Part shown: piece after piece, positions 16,538-24,803 of the stretch | Position numbering within the stretch: the first letter of the stretch is position 1 | Layout: every line of letters begins with the position of its first letter | Source of the DNA: Streptomyces guryensis | GTDB lineage: Bacteria > Actinomycetota > Actinomycetes > Streptomycetales > Streptomycetaceae | Assembly (NCBI RefSeq): GCF_021261325.1 | Contig: NZ_JAJSBI010000024.1 | Location: forward strand, 1 to 64,000 | Reading direction: 5' to 3' | Length of the DNA: 64,000 bases | The notes under the pieces: model-generated | Told to the model about the DNA's origin: nothing | What the model saw: the letters and a program-made list of their open reading frames with translations, nothing else | Databases searched by the model: none | Translations under genes and position numbers: made by a program

Positions 16538-16543
16538 TACGCT
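16538..16543 (+). promoter_or_regulatory. -10 box TACGCT, 6 nt before the GTG at 16550
   Basis: The same hexamer and spacing recur at 51492 and 58198. Confidence 0.55.
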
Positions 16544-16549
16544 GGTCCT

Positions 16550-17407
16550 GTGCCAAAGACGAAAAGGGCGAAGGACGACAAGGCCGCCAAGTCCGCCAAG
16601 GGTTCTTCGCAGGTGAAGCCGGCGCAGTCGGCGAAGCTGTCGAAGAAGGCCAGGGAAGCGGACGAGAAGGGCCTCGACTTCGCACGCGCGTGGGTGGAGT
16701 TCCCGGATCCGGCGGACGACGAGCAGGTCTTCCGCTGCGATCTGACATGGCTCACCTCTCGCTGGAACTGCATCTTCGGCAGCGGCTGCCAGGGCATCCA
16801 GGCGGGCCGGGCGGACGACGGGTGCTGCACGCTGGGCGCCCACTTCTCCGACGAGGACGACGAGAAGCGCGTCGCCGGGCATGTGGCGAGGCTCACGCCT
16901 GAGATCTGGCAGCACCATGACGAGGGCCGGAAGCACGGCTGGGTGTCGCAGGACGAGGACGGCGACCGTCAGACCCGTCCCTTCCAGGGCTCGTGCATCT
17001 TCCAGAACCGGCCGGGGTTCGCGGGCGGCGCGGGCTGCTCGCTGCACATCCTGGCCCTGAAGGAGGGCCGCGAGCCGCTGGAGACCAAGCCGGACGTGTG
17101 CTGGCAGCTTCCGGTGCGGCGGACATACGACTGGATCGACCGGCCCGACGACACCCGGGTGCTGCAGGTGTCGATCGGCGAGTACGACCGCCGGGGCTGG
17201 GGCCCGGGCGGCCACGACCTGCACTGGTGGTGCACGTCGGCGACCTCGGCGCACGGCGCGGGCGACCCGGTGTACGTGTCCTACCGGGCGGAGCTGACCG
17301 AGTTGATGGGCAAGGGCGGCTACGACCGCCTCGTGGAGCTGTGCGAGCAGCGCCTGGCCGCGCAGCTGCCGCTGCTGGCGCCGCATCCGGCGGACCCGGT
17401 CGACTGA
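16550..17407 (+). CDS. Cys-rich conserved hypothetical protein
   Basis: A 285-residue protein that I recognise only as a conserved actinobacterial hypothetical. A Lys/Ala-rich N-terminal arm (residues 1-40) precedes a domain with many Cys: FRCDLTWLTSRWNCIFGSGC, then DDGCCTLGAHFSD, GSCIFQN and GAGCSLHILAL, plus a His/Trp-rich part (HDLHWWCTSATSAHG). The clustered Cys and His suggest bound metal, perhaps zinc or an Fe-S cluster. No signal peptide. The GTG start follows a TACGCT box by 6 nt and has no Shine-Dalgarno site. Divergent from the ppx gene. Confidence 0.75.
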   Translation: MPKTKRAKDDKAAKSAKGSSQVKPAQSAKLSKKAREADEKGLDFARAWVEFPDPADDEQVFRCDLTWLTSRWNCIFGSGCQGIQAGRADDGCCTLGAHFSDEDDEKRVAGHVARLTPEIWQHHDEGRKHGWVSQDEDGDRQTRPFQGSCIFQNRPGFAGGAGCSLHILALKEGREPLETKPDVCWQLPVRRTYDWIDRPDDTRVLQVSIGEYDRRGWGPGGHDLHWWCTSATSAHGAGDPVYVSYRAELTELMGKGGYDRLVELCEQRLAAQLPLLAPHPADPVD

Positions 17408-17419
17408 CGCGGGCTGCGC

Positions 17420-19090
17420 TCACGACGCCGTAGGGCTCGGGTCCCCGTTGCCGGCGGGCGGTGGTGTCGGCTCGGACGGGGCGGAGTCGGTGGGGGTGGG
17501 CTCCGGGCCGGGGGACGAGGGCGGGGCGCTCGGGGCGGGGGCCGAGGCCGTCGGGGTCGGTTCCGGGCCGGACGAGGGCGGCGGCGTGCCGGGGCCGGTC
17601 GGAACGGGGGCGGTCGGGCTGGGCGCGGTGCCGTAACCGCCGATGGAGACGACGGCGCCGGACGGTGAGACCGCCACCTGTGCGCTCCACGGGCCGGACG
17701 GCTCGCGCAGGTGGTCGACGTACACCTTGATCGTCGACGATTCACCGGGCGCCAGCGTTCCCGAGGACTGGCTGAGGTAGAGCCAGGCGGCTCCCGTCGA
17801 CGCGGACCAGTGCACCGGCGCGGATCCGGTAGCGGTGAGGGTGACGAGCGTGGTGTCCCTGTCGTGGCCGGCCGACACCTCGAGGTGTCCGGCGCTCTTG
17901 CCGCGGATGCCGGTGACGCTGATGACCTCCACGGAGATGTCGGGCCGCTGGTGGCCTCTCCCGAAGGGGCCGCCGGGCCGGGTGCTGACGTTTCCGGCGT
18001 TCTCGTAGCCGCCGCCGGACGCCTCGCCGCCCAGGCTGACGGTGCCGTGCGCCTCGCTGGCGGTGGCGGAGCGGCCGTCCGCGACCGGCTCGGGTGAGCC
18101 CCGGTAGGCGGCCCACAGGGCGAACACGGGGGCCGCCACCACGGTGGCGACGACCGTGGTCGTGACGGCACGCGCGCGTAGGCGGTCGCGGCGGGCGGCG
18201 CGGTCCTTGGGGTCCATCGGGAAGCCTCGCCGGTCGAACCGGGGAACTGCGTCGCCACGCGCGCGTGGCTGATGGGTGACCGCCATGTGCAGGGCCGCAC
18301 GGGGTGCTTCGAGGACGGGCAGCTCGGCGGGGGTGATCATCGCGCCGGGCCAGCGGCCCGGGATGGCACGCTCGGCGCTGCGGCGGCAACGCGGGCAGTC
18401 GTCGACGTGCCGGACCAGTTCCTTGCGCAGGGCCGAGCTGAGCACCAGCTGGTTGTCGCCGGTGAGCCGGCCGACGTTCGGACAGCCGCCGGTCTCGACG
18501 ACGGCGAGGGCCGCGCGGGTGCGCTCCACCTCGCAGGCGGCGGAGGCCAGCAGCTCCCGGGTGGTGGCGAGGCTCAGCCCCAGCACCGCGGCGACCTCGT
18601 GGGCGGCGAGGTGGTGGCGTACGGCGAGTTCGAGCGCCTCGCGCTGCTCCGGGGTGGTGCCGGCGGCTTCCGGCCAGGCGAGCTGGGCGAGTTCGCGGCG
18701 GCGCCGCTCCTGGGTCTCGTCGGCGACGGGGGGCTCGTTCTCGGCGCCGCGCCGGCCCGCCGCGTGCGTGCCCTGACGTTTCTGCTTGGCCTCGGCCAGC
18801 TTGCGCAGACAGGCCCAGCGGGCCAGCGCGTACAGCCAGGCACGGCGGTCCCCGGGCGACTCCGGGCCGCGGCGCTTCTCGGCGAGCGCGAGGGTCTCGC
18901 CCAGGGCCGCGGTCGCCGTCTCGTGGTCGCACAGCACCGACAGGCAGTAGGTGAACAGCCCGTCCAGATACGGCTCGTAGCGCCCGGGCGGCCGCTGCGC
19001 CAGCGTGCGCGCAGCGACACGGTCACGTGCCTCCCGGCGCGCCTGGTCTGCGCCGGTGATGCGGGGCGAGGTCTCCGGGCTGCTGCTCAT
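17420..19090 (-). CDS. ECF-sigma-like protein fused to a zinc-finger motif, a membrane anchor and an extracellular BACON domain
   Basis: A 556-residue chimera. Residues about 35-110 resemble sigma region 2 (YLDGLFTYCLSVLCDHETA, DRRAWLYALARWACLRKL). About 150-205 resemble region 4 (EQREALELAVRHHLAAHEVAAVLGLSLATTRELL). A motif HVDDCPRCRRS, like the zinc finger of anti-sigma factors, follows at about 235. One membrane segment lies at about 302-325. The outer part holds a BACON-type Ig-like domain (VHWSASTGAAWLYLSQSSG, LAPGESSTIKVYV) and a Pro/Ser/Thr-rich tail. TACGGT stands 6 nt before the ATG. Whether the sigma part still binds core RNA polymerase is open. Confidence 0.8.
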   Translation of the reverse strand: MSSSPETSPRITGADQARREARDRVAARTLAQRPPGRYEPYLDGLFTYCLSVLCDHETATAALGETLALAEKRRGPESPGDRRAWLYALARWACLRKLAEAKQKRQGTHAAGRRGAENEPPVADETQERRRRELAQLAWPEAAGTTPEQREALELAVRHHLAAHEVAAVLGLSLATTRELLASAACEVERTRAALAVVETGGCPNVGRLTGDNQLVLSSALRKELVRHVDDCPRCRRSAERAIPGRWPGAMITPAELPVLEAPRAALHMAVTHQPRARGDAVPRFDRRGFPMDPKDRAARRDRLRARAVTTTVVATVVAAPVFALWAAYRGSPEPVADGRSATASEAHGTVSLGGEASGGGYENAGNVSTRPGGPFGRGHQRPDISVEVISVTGIRGKSAGHLEVSAGHDRDTTLVTLTATGSAPVHWSASTGAAWLYLSQSSGTLAPGESSTIKVYVDHLREPSGPWSAQVAVSPSGAVVSIGGYGTAPSPTAPVPTGPGTPPPSSGPEPTPTASAPAPSAPPSSPGPEPTPTDSAPSEPTPPPAGNGDPSPTAS

Positions 19091-19096
19091 CCGTGG

Positions 19097-19102
19097 ACCG
19101 TA
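19097..19102 (-). promoter_or_regulatory. -10 box TACGGT, 6 nt before the BACON-fusion ATG
   Basis: Predicts a leaderless transcript for the gene at 19090; no good -35 is seen. Confidence 0.5.
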
Positions 19103-19297
19103 GGCGGCTCGGGATGAACCCTTCTTCCTCCTTGAGCACTTTTAATCCATACGGGTGAAACGATCCCTCAATCGGGTACAGGAACCGCTTGTTCCATGGC
19201 TGGTTACCGACGGCGATGGCCGGTTCGCGGAGTGTCGGATCATGTGCCCGGCGGGCGCGCGGCGGGGAGCGGGCTCGGGGGCACCGCAGAGACGGCG

Positions 19298-19320
19298 TTG
19301 TCAGTGGGCTCGGTTACGGT
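19298..19320 (+). promoter_or_regulatory. PafBC/RecA-NDp-type DNA-damage promoter of radA
   Basis: TTGTCAGTG (19298-19306), 8 bp, then TACGGT (19315-19320). This matches the published mycobacterial RecA-NDp consensus tTGTCRgtg-N8-TAnnnT at every fixed position. The hexamer ends 7 nt before the radA ATG, so the transcript would be leaderless. Confidence 0.8.
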
Positions 19321-19327
19321 TCTCGAC

Positions 19328-20737
19328 ATGGCTGCCCGTACCAAGACCACCAAGGACCGTCCGTCCTACCGCTGCAAGGAATGCGGCTGGCAGACGGCCA
19401 AGTGGCTCGGTCGCTGCCCCGAGTGCCAGGCCTGGGGGACGATCGACGAATACGGCGCGCCCGCGGTCCGTACGACGGCGCCGGGGCGCGTCACCACCTC
19501 CGCCGTGCCCATCGGCCAGGTCGACGGCCGGCAGGCCACCGCCCGTACCACCGGCGTGGCAGAACTGGACCGGGTGCTCGGCGGCGGGCTCGTGCCCGGC
19601 GCGGTGGTGCTGCTCGCGGGCGAGCCCGGCGTCGGGAAGTCGACGCTGCTGCTGGACGTGGCGGCCAAGTCGGCGAGCGACGAGCACCGCACGCTGTACG
19701 TCACGGGTGAGGAGTCGGCGAGCCAGGTGCGGCTGCGCGCGGACCGGATCGGGGCGATCCACGATCACCTGTATCTCGCCGCCGAGACCGATCTGGCCGC
19801 CGTGCTGGGGCACTTGGACGCGGTGAAGCCGTCGCTGCTGATCCTCGACTCCGTGCAGACGGTCGCCTCCCCGGAGATCGACGGCGCTCCCGGCGGCATG
19901 GCGCAGGTGCGCGAGGTGGCCGGAGCTCTCATCCGCGCCTCCAAGGAGCGCGGCATGTCCACCCTCCTCGTGGGCCACGTCACCAAGGACGGCGCCATCG
20001 CCGGTCCCCGCCTCCTCGAACACCTCGTGGACGTCGTCCTCAGCTTCGAGGGCGACCGGCACGCGCGCCTGAGGCTCGTCCGGGGCGTCAAGAACCGCTA
20101 CGGCGCCACGGACGAGGTCGGCTGCTTCGAACTGCACGACGAGGGCATCACGGGCCTCACCGACCCGAGTGGACTTTTCCTGACCAGACGTGACGAACCG
20201 GTCCCCGGCACCTGTCTGACGGTCACCCTGGAGGGCCGCCGCCCCCTGGTCGCCGAGGTCCAGGCGCTCACGGTCGACTCGCAGATCCCCTCACCGCGCC
20301 GTACCACCTCGGGGCTGGAGACCTCCCGCGTCTCGATGATGCTCGCCGTCCTGGAGCAGCGCGGCCGGATCAGCGCACTCGGCAAGCGGGACATCTACTC
20401 CGCGACGGTCGGCGGAGTGAAGCTCTCGGAGCCGGCCGCCGACCTCGCCGTCGCCCTCGCGCTGGCGTCGGCCGCGAGCGACACCCCGCTGCCGAAGAAC
20501 CTGGTCGCGATCGGCGAGGTCGGACTAGCGGGCGAGGTCAGACGGGTCACGGGCGTCCAGCGCCGACTCGCCGAAGCACACCGTCTGGGCTTCACGCACG
20601 CGCTCGTTCCGGGCGACCCCGGCAAGATCCCTGCGGGCATGAAGGTCCTGGAAGTCGCGGACATAGGGGACGCTCTCGGAGTCCTTCCACGCTCCCGTCG
20701 CCGAGAGGCCCCACGGGACGCGGAGGACCGCCGGTAG
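19328..20737 (+). CDS. radA: DNA repair protein RadA (Sms), DnaB-like branch-migration ATPase
   Basis: Recombinational repair protein, 469 residues, that drives branch migration at RecA-made D-loops. An N-terminal C4 zinc finger (YRCKECGWQT ... GRCPECQAWG) is followed by a RecA-like domain with Walker A GEPGVGKST, Walker B LLILDSVQT and the diagnostic KNRYG motif. The C-terminal third is the Lon-protease-like domain (PLPKNLVAIGEVGLAGEVR). The ATG at 19328 was chosen because the zinc finger starts shortly after it and a DNA-damage-type promoter ends 7 nt before it. It precedes disA by 80 bp; the two are a common pair. Confidence 0.96.
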   Translation: MAARTKTTKDRPSYRCKECGWQTAKWLGRCPECQAWGTIDEYGAPAVRTTAPGRVTTSAVPIGQVDGRQATARTTGVAELDRVLGGGLVPGAVVLLAGEPGVGKSTLLLDVAAKSASDEHRTLYVTGEESASQVRLRADRIGAIHDHLYLAAETDLAAVLGHLDAVKPSLLILDSVQTVASPEIDGAPGGMAQVREVAGALIRASKERGMSTLLVGHVTKDGAIAGPRLLEHLVDVVLSFEGDRHARLRLVRGVKNRYGATDEVGCFELHDEGITGLTDPSGLFLTRRDEPVPGTCLTVTLEGRRPLVAEVQALTVDSQIPSPRRTTSGLETSRVSMMLAVLEQRGRISALGKRDIYSATVGGVKLSEPAADLAVALALASAASDTPLPKNLVAIGEVGLAGEVRRVTGVQRRLAEAHRLGFTHALVPGDPGKIPAGMKVLEVADIGDALGVLPRSRRREAPRDAEDRR

Positions 20738-20740
20738 ACT
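20735..20740 (+). promoter_or_regulatory. Possible -10 box TAGACT before disA
   Basis: It overlaps the radA stop codon, 77 bp before the disA start, and would allow disA expression independent of radA. No clear -35. Confidence 0.35.
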
Positions 20741-20817
20741 TTGCCCTGGTCTCGCCCGTCCGTACGAACAGAATGTGCGACACGGGGGCGCCCAGAACCT
20801 GCGACCGGAGGAGTGCA

Positions 20818-21942
20818 GTGGCAGCCAACGACCGGGCTTCAGCTCCCGGAAAGTCCGGCGGGAGTTCCGGTGCCGATGGCCTGATGCGCGCCTCACTGAG
20901 CGCCGTGGCTCCCGGCACGGGCCTGCGTGACGGGCTCGAGCGGGTACTCCGCGGCAACACCGGCGGTCTCATCGTGCTCGGCTTCGACAGGACCGTCGAA
21001 ACCATGTGCACCGGCGGTTTCGTGCTGGACGTCGAGTTCACGGCCACGCGCCTGCGCGAGCTGTGCAAACTCGACGGCGGCATCGTGCTCTCCTCCGATC
21101 TCTCGAAGATCCTCCGGGCGGGTGTGCAGTTCGTGCCCGACGCGACGATCCCGACCGAGGAGACGGGCACCCGGCACCGCACGGCGGACCGGGTCTCCAA
21201 GCAGGTCGGCTTCCCGGTCGTCTCCGTCTCCCAGTCGATGCGCCTGATCGCCCTGTACGTCGACGGTCAGCGCCGCGTCCTGGAGGACTCCGCGGCGATC
21301 CTGTCCCGCGCCAACCAGGCCCTGGCGACCCTGGAGCGCTACAAGCTCCGTCTGGACGAGGTCGCGGGCACCCTGTCGGCGCTGGAGATCGAGGACCTGG
21401 TGACGGTCCGGGACGTCTCCGCGGTGGCCCAGCGTCTGGAGATGGTGCGCCGCATCGCCACCGAAATCGCCGAATACGTGGTCGAACTGGGCACCGACGG
21501 GCGCCTCCTCGCCCTCCAGCTCGACGAGTTGATCGCGGGCGTGGAGCCCGAGCGCGAGCTGGTCGTCCGGGACTACGTCCCCGAGCCCACCGCCAAGCGC
21601 TCCCGCACGGTCGACGAGGCCCTGTACGAGCTGGACGCCCTCACCCACGCCGAACTCCTCGAACTGCCCACGGTGGCAAGGGCGCTGGGCTACACGGGCT
21701 CTCCGGAGGCACTCGACTCCGCGGTCTCGCCCCGTGGCTTCCGCCTGCTGGCCAAGGTGCCGCGCCTCCCGGGCGCCATCATCGACCGTCTCGTGGAGCA
21801 CTTCGGGGGCCTGCAGAAGCTGCTCGCCGCAAGCGTCGACGACCTGCAGACGGTCGACGGCGTCGGCGAGGCCCGCGCCCGCAGCGTACGCGAGGGCCTG
21901 TCCAGGCTGGCGGAGTCGTCGATCCTTGAGCGGTACGTCTGA
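20818..21942 (+). CDS. disA: Diadenylate cyclase DisA, DNA integrity scanning protein
   Basis: Makes cyclic di-AMP from two ATP and slides along DNA. The 374-residue protein has the DAC catalytic domain (about 20-155), a helical spine, and a C-terminal helix-hairpin-helix DNA-binding part (LQTVDGVGEARARSVREGL). The active-site motifs are DGG at 86-88 (DGA in many homologues) and RHR at 119-121. The GTG at 20818 follows GGAGGAG; earlier in-frame starts lack a ribosome site. In Streptomyces c-di-AMP acts in ion homeostasis and differentiation. Confidence 0.96.
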   Translation: MAANDRASAPGKSGGSSGADGLMRASLSAVAPGTGLRDGLERVLRGNTGGLIVLGFDRTVETMCTGGFVLDVEFTATRLRELCKLDGGIVLSSDLSKILRAGVQFVPDATIPTEETGTRHRTADRVSKQVGFPVVSVSQSMRLIALYVDGQRRVLEDSAAILSRANQALATLERYKLRLDEVAGTLSALEIEDLVTVRDVSAVAQRLEMVRRIATEIAEYVVELGTDGRLLALQLDELIAGVEPERELVVRDYVPEPTAKRSRTVDEALYELDALTHAELLELPTVARALGYTGSPEALDSAVSPRGFRLLAKVPRLPGAIIDRLVEHFGGLQKLLAASVDDLQTVDGVGEARARSVREGLSRLAESSILERYV

Positions 21943-21974
21943 GCAGGTCGGACGAAGCCCGCTGCGGCTCGACC

Positions 21975-22051
21975 GCGCCCCCAAAGGGGCGCGGGGCTGT
22001 ATCAGCATGCGGCTCCGCCGCGCGGGCGCGACCAGCCACGACGGAGCCGCA
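21975..22051 (-). repeat. Streptomyces dispersed intergenic repeat, copy 2
   Basis: Minus-strand copy of the element at 15471-15547, sharing the GTGGCTNGTCGCGC core and the CCCCGCGCCCC hairpin (here GCGCCCC and GGGGCGC flanking CAAA). It lies between the convergent ends of disA and the next gene and probably works as a terminator. Confidence 0.75.
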
Positions 22052-22090
22052 GACGAAAGACGGCCCACGGCGGCACCCCCGGCGGAGCGC

Positions 22091-22903
22091 CTAGTCGTCC
22101 TTGAGCATGAACGAGATCTGCGACTTCGCGAACCCCGGTGCCGCCGCCTCGACCAGATACGTGCCCGCCCCGGCCGACCCCGCCGGAGGCGTCGCGCACT
22201 CGGGAGCGCTCGGCTTCCGGTCCCACTTCACCGTGTAGGTGATGCTGCTGCGGTTGGGCACCCGGAACACCAGGCTGCCGGAGCCCTGGGGGCAGTCGGC
22301 GGAGGACCAGTAGTTGTTGTCGCTGCCGGCCTGGGTGATCGTCAGCACCGCGTTCTTCGGCCCGAGGTCGATCTTGCAGTCGAGGCCCGAGGTGTTCGTC
22401 GCGGTCAGCAGCAGAGCGGGCGTCTGACCGGGCGAGTAGGTGTTGTGGAGGCTCCTCACCGTCAACCTCACTGCGCTCGTGGTGCAGTTGGGGATGGGGG
22501 AGCTCGCCGGAATCGTGTCGCCCCGGCCGACCCCGATGCCGGAGCCGACACCGGCCGTACCGCCGCCGGCCGCCCCGTCGGAGCCCCCGGACCCGGAGTC
22601 CGAGCCGGAACCGGACCCCGAACTGTCCCCGGAACCCGACCCGCTGGAGCCCCCGCCGCTCGACTCGTCGCGCCCGCCCGGCGCTTGGCTGATCGCGGGA
22701 CCCGAACTCGACGGCCCCGCAGTGATCGTGGGTGCGGGGGTGTGGCCGTTCGCCCCGTCGTCCTTCTTGGCGCCGCCGCCACCCGACAGGACGATCCACA
22801 TGATCAGCAGCGCCAACAAGGCGACCACAGACACGAGTACGACCCTCCGTCGCCAGTAGATGGAGGAGGGGAGCGGCCCGACAGGATTGCGCAGAGATCC
22901 CAC
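22091..22903 (-). CDS. Membrane-anchored secreted protein with Ser/Gly-rich stalk
   Basis: Unrecognised 270-residue protein. A short cytoplasmic arm leads to one membrane segment (about residues 20-40, VVLVSVVALLALLIMWIVLS). A stalk of Gly/Ser repeats (about 75-115) carries an outer domain of about 130 residues with Ig-like beta-strand text (VRLTVRSLHNTYSPGQTPAL, LVFRVPNRSSITYTVKWDR) and four Cys that could form two disulfides. The GTG start follows TACAGT by 7 nt with no Shine-Dalgarno. Convergent with disA, divergent from the mutY-type gene. Role unknown. Confidence 0.82.
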   Translation of the reverse strand: MGSLRNPVGPLPSSIYWRRRVVLVSVVALLALLIMWIVLSGGGGAKKDDGANGHTPAPTITAGPSSSGPAISQAPGGRDESSGGGSSGSGSGDSSGSGSGSDSGSGGSDGAAGGGTAGVGSGIGVGRGDTIPASSPIPNCTTSAVRLTVRSLHNTYSPGQTPALLLTATNTSGLDCKIDLGPKNAVLTITQAGSDNNYWSSADCPQGSGSLVFRVPNRSSITYTVKWDRKPSAPECATPPAGSAGAGTYLVEAAAPGFAKSQISFMLKDD

Positions 22904-22910
22904 GGCGCAA

Positions 22911-22916
22911 ACTGTA
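22911..22916 (-). promoter_or_regulatory. Possible -10 box TACAGT, 7 nt before the GTG at 22903
   Basis: No good -35 is seen at 16-18 bp. Confidence 0.45.
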
Positions 22917-23053
22917 CGAGAGATCAGCGCCTTCGCTGGCCCCACCCGCCGCCGGTTCGTCAACTTTTCCGGATCATCATTCCGGTCCGCACGACGCACC
23001 GCGCGCGGGACGGCGGCCCAACCGACCGGGGCCATGGCAGGATCGGAAACGCC

Positions 23054-24001
23054 ATGACTGCGCCCACGAAGCCCCCGCACAGCAGCCCCGCCGACGGCCC
23101 GGGCGACGCCCTCGCCGGTTCCCCTCTCGGCGAGGGCCTCCACGACCCCGTCATCGACTGGTTCGACGAGCACGCCCGCGACCTGCCGTGGCGGCTCCCG
23201 GAAGCCGGTCCCTGGGGTGTGATGGTCAGCGAGTTCATGCTGCAGCAGACACCTGTGAGCCGCGTGCTGCCCGTCTACGAACACTGGCTGGCCCGCTGGC
23301 CGCGCCCCGCCGACCTCGCCCGGGAGGCGCCCGGCGAGGCGGTCCGCGCCTGGGGCCGGCTCGGCTACCCGCGCCGGGCTCTGCGGCTGCACGGCGCCGC
23401 CGTGGCCATAACGGAGCGGCACGGCGGGGACGTACCCACCGACCACGCCCAGCTGCTCGCGCTGCCCGGCATCGGCGAGTACACGGCCGCGGCCGTGGCC
23501 TCCTTCGCCTACGGGCAGCGGCACGCGGTGCTCGACACCAATGTGCGCCGGGTCTTCGCGCGCGCCGTCACCGGTGTCCAGTACCCTCCGAACGCCACCA
23601 CCGCCGCCGAACGCAAGCTCGCCCGCGCCCTGTTGCCCGAGGACGAGCAGACCGCCGCGCGGTGGGCGGCCGCCTCCATGGAGCTCGGCGCGCTCGTCTG
23701 CACCGCCAAGAACGAGACCTGCCACCGCTGCCCGATCGCCGCGCAGTGCGCCTGGCGGCTCGCGGGCAAGCCCGAGCACGACGGGCCGCCGCGGCGCGGA
23801 CAGACGTACGCGGGGACGGACCGGCAGGTGCGCGGCAAGCTGCTGGCCGTACTGCGTGAGGCCCACGCGCCGGTGCCGCAGTCGGTCCTCGACCGGGTAT
23901 GGCACGAGCCGGTGCAGCGCGCGCGGGCGCTCGACGGGCTCGTGGCGGACGGTCTCGTGGAGCCGCTGTCCGGTGGTTTGTATCGGCTGCCGTTGACGTA
24001 A
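23054..24001 (+). CDS. mutY: A/G-specific adenine glycosylase (MutY type), without the C-terminal NUDIX domain
   Basis: Base-excision repair enzyme that removes adenine opposite 8-oxoguanine. The 315-residue protein has the catalytic Glu in VSEFMLQQTPV, the helix-hairpin-helix LPGIGEYTAAAVASFAYG, the catalytic Asp in HAVLDTNVRRVFARA and the Fe-S ligands C-X6-C-X2-C-X5-C (CTAKNETCHRCPIAAQC). After the cluster there is only a short winged-helix-like tail, not the NUDIX-like 8-oxoG recognition domain of E. coli MutY. This short form is common in actinobacteria as far as I recall. Confidence 0.93.
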   Translation: MTAPTKPPHSSPADGPGDALAGSPLGEGLHDPVIDWFDEHARDLPWRLPEAGPWGVMVSEFMLQQTPVSRVLPVYEHWLARWPRPADLAREAPGEAVRAWGRLGYPRRALRLHGAAVAITERHGGDVPTDHAQLLALPGIGEYTAAAVASFAYGQRHAVLDTNVRRVFARAVTGVQYPPNATTAAERKLARALLPEDEQTAARWAAASMELGALVCTAKNETCHRCPIAAQCAWRLAGKPEHDGPPRRGQTYAGTDRQVRGKLLAVLREAHAPVPQSVLDRVWHEPVQRARALDGLVADGLVEPLSGGLYRLPLT

Positions 24002-24263
24002 CCCCTCGTAACGTCACGGCGCATCACACCTCTCCGGCCTGCCAAATCACCCCATAAGCGAGCGATTCAGTACACCTGTTTACCCCGTTCCCATGCCCGT
24101 TACACAACCGACGGACAGCCGATTGCTAGCCGAGCGCTGCTTCGGACAACGCCGTGACAACACCTCCGTAGCTTCATTTGCGTGCCCGGCAGAAGCGGGC
24201 TGTCACGGAACAGACCGACGGTGATCAAGCCGGCCGGTAACGGGGATCGGGAGGCGGTTCAAC
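24002..24263 (+). promoter_or_regulatory. sigE upstream region
   Basis: A relatively AT-rich 262-bp gap. TAGCTT (24169-24174) is the best -10 candidate, giving a leader of about 80 nt. In S. coelicolor sigE transcription is known to need CseB, so the CseB site should lie here; I cannot point to it. A GGGAGGCG ribosome site precedes the sigE ATG. Confidence 0.5.
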
Positions 24264-24803
24264 ATGGCGCAGGGCGAGGTGCTCGAGTTCGAGGAGTACG
24301 TCCGCACCCGGCAGGACGCGCTGCTGCGCAGCGCCCGCCGGCTGGTCCCGGACCCGGTGGACGCGCAGGACCTGCTCCAGACGGCGCTGGTGCGGACCTA
24401 CGGCCGCTGGGAGGGCATCGCGGACAAGCGACTCGCGGACGCCTACCTGCGGCGCGTGATGATCAACACGCGGACCGAGTGGTGGCGGGCCCGGAAGCTG
24501 GAGGAGGTCCCGACCGAGCAGCTGCCGGACGCCTCGGTCGACGACTCCACCGATCAGCACGCGGACCGCGCCCTGCTGATGGACATCATGAAGGTGCTGG
24601 CTCCCAAGCAGCGCAGCGTCGTGGTCCTGCGACACTGGGAGCAGATGTCGACGGAGGAGACGGCCGCAGCCCTGGGCATGTCGGCCGGAACGGTCAAGAG
24701 CACGCTGCACCGGGCGCTCGCCCGGCTCCGTGAGGAGCTGGAGAGCCGCGATCTGGACGCACGCGCGCTGGAGCGTGGGGAGCAGGAGCGTTGCGCGGTC
24801 TGA
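24264..24803 (+). CDS. sigE: ECF sigma factor SigE, cell-envelope stress
   Basis: A 179-residue group IV sigma factor. Region 2 covers about 10-80 (DAQDLLQTALVRTYGRW, RLADAYLRRVMINTRTEWWR) and region 4 about 110-165 (LAPKQRSVVVLRHWEQMSTE, MSAGTVKSTLHRALARLREEL). It directs core polymerase to cell-wall genes; in S. coelicolor it has no anti-sigma factor and is controlled at transcription by CseB/CseC. It overlaps cseA by 13 bp. A promoter of SigE type is visible before the mprF-like gene at 56207. Confidence 0.97.
   Translation: MAQGEVLEFEEYVRTRQDALLRSARRLVPDPVDAQDLLQTALVRTYGRWEGIADKRLADAYLRRVMINTRTEWWRARKLEEVPTEQLPDASVDDSTDQHADRALLMDIMKVLAPKQRSVVVLRHWEQMSTEETAAALGMSAGTVKSTLHRALARLREELESRDLDARALERGEQERCAV

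Noticed and set aside
19181..19195. GGAAC-CGCTT-GTTCC inverted repeat before radA as a LexA box
   Set aside because: The centre is 5 bp; the actinobacterial LexA site needs GAAC-N4-GTTC. The RecA-NDp element nearby is the better explanation.
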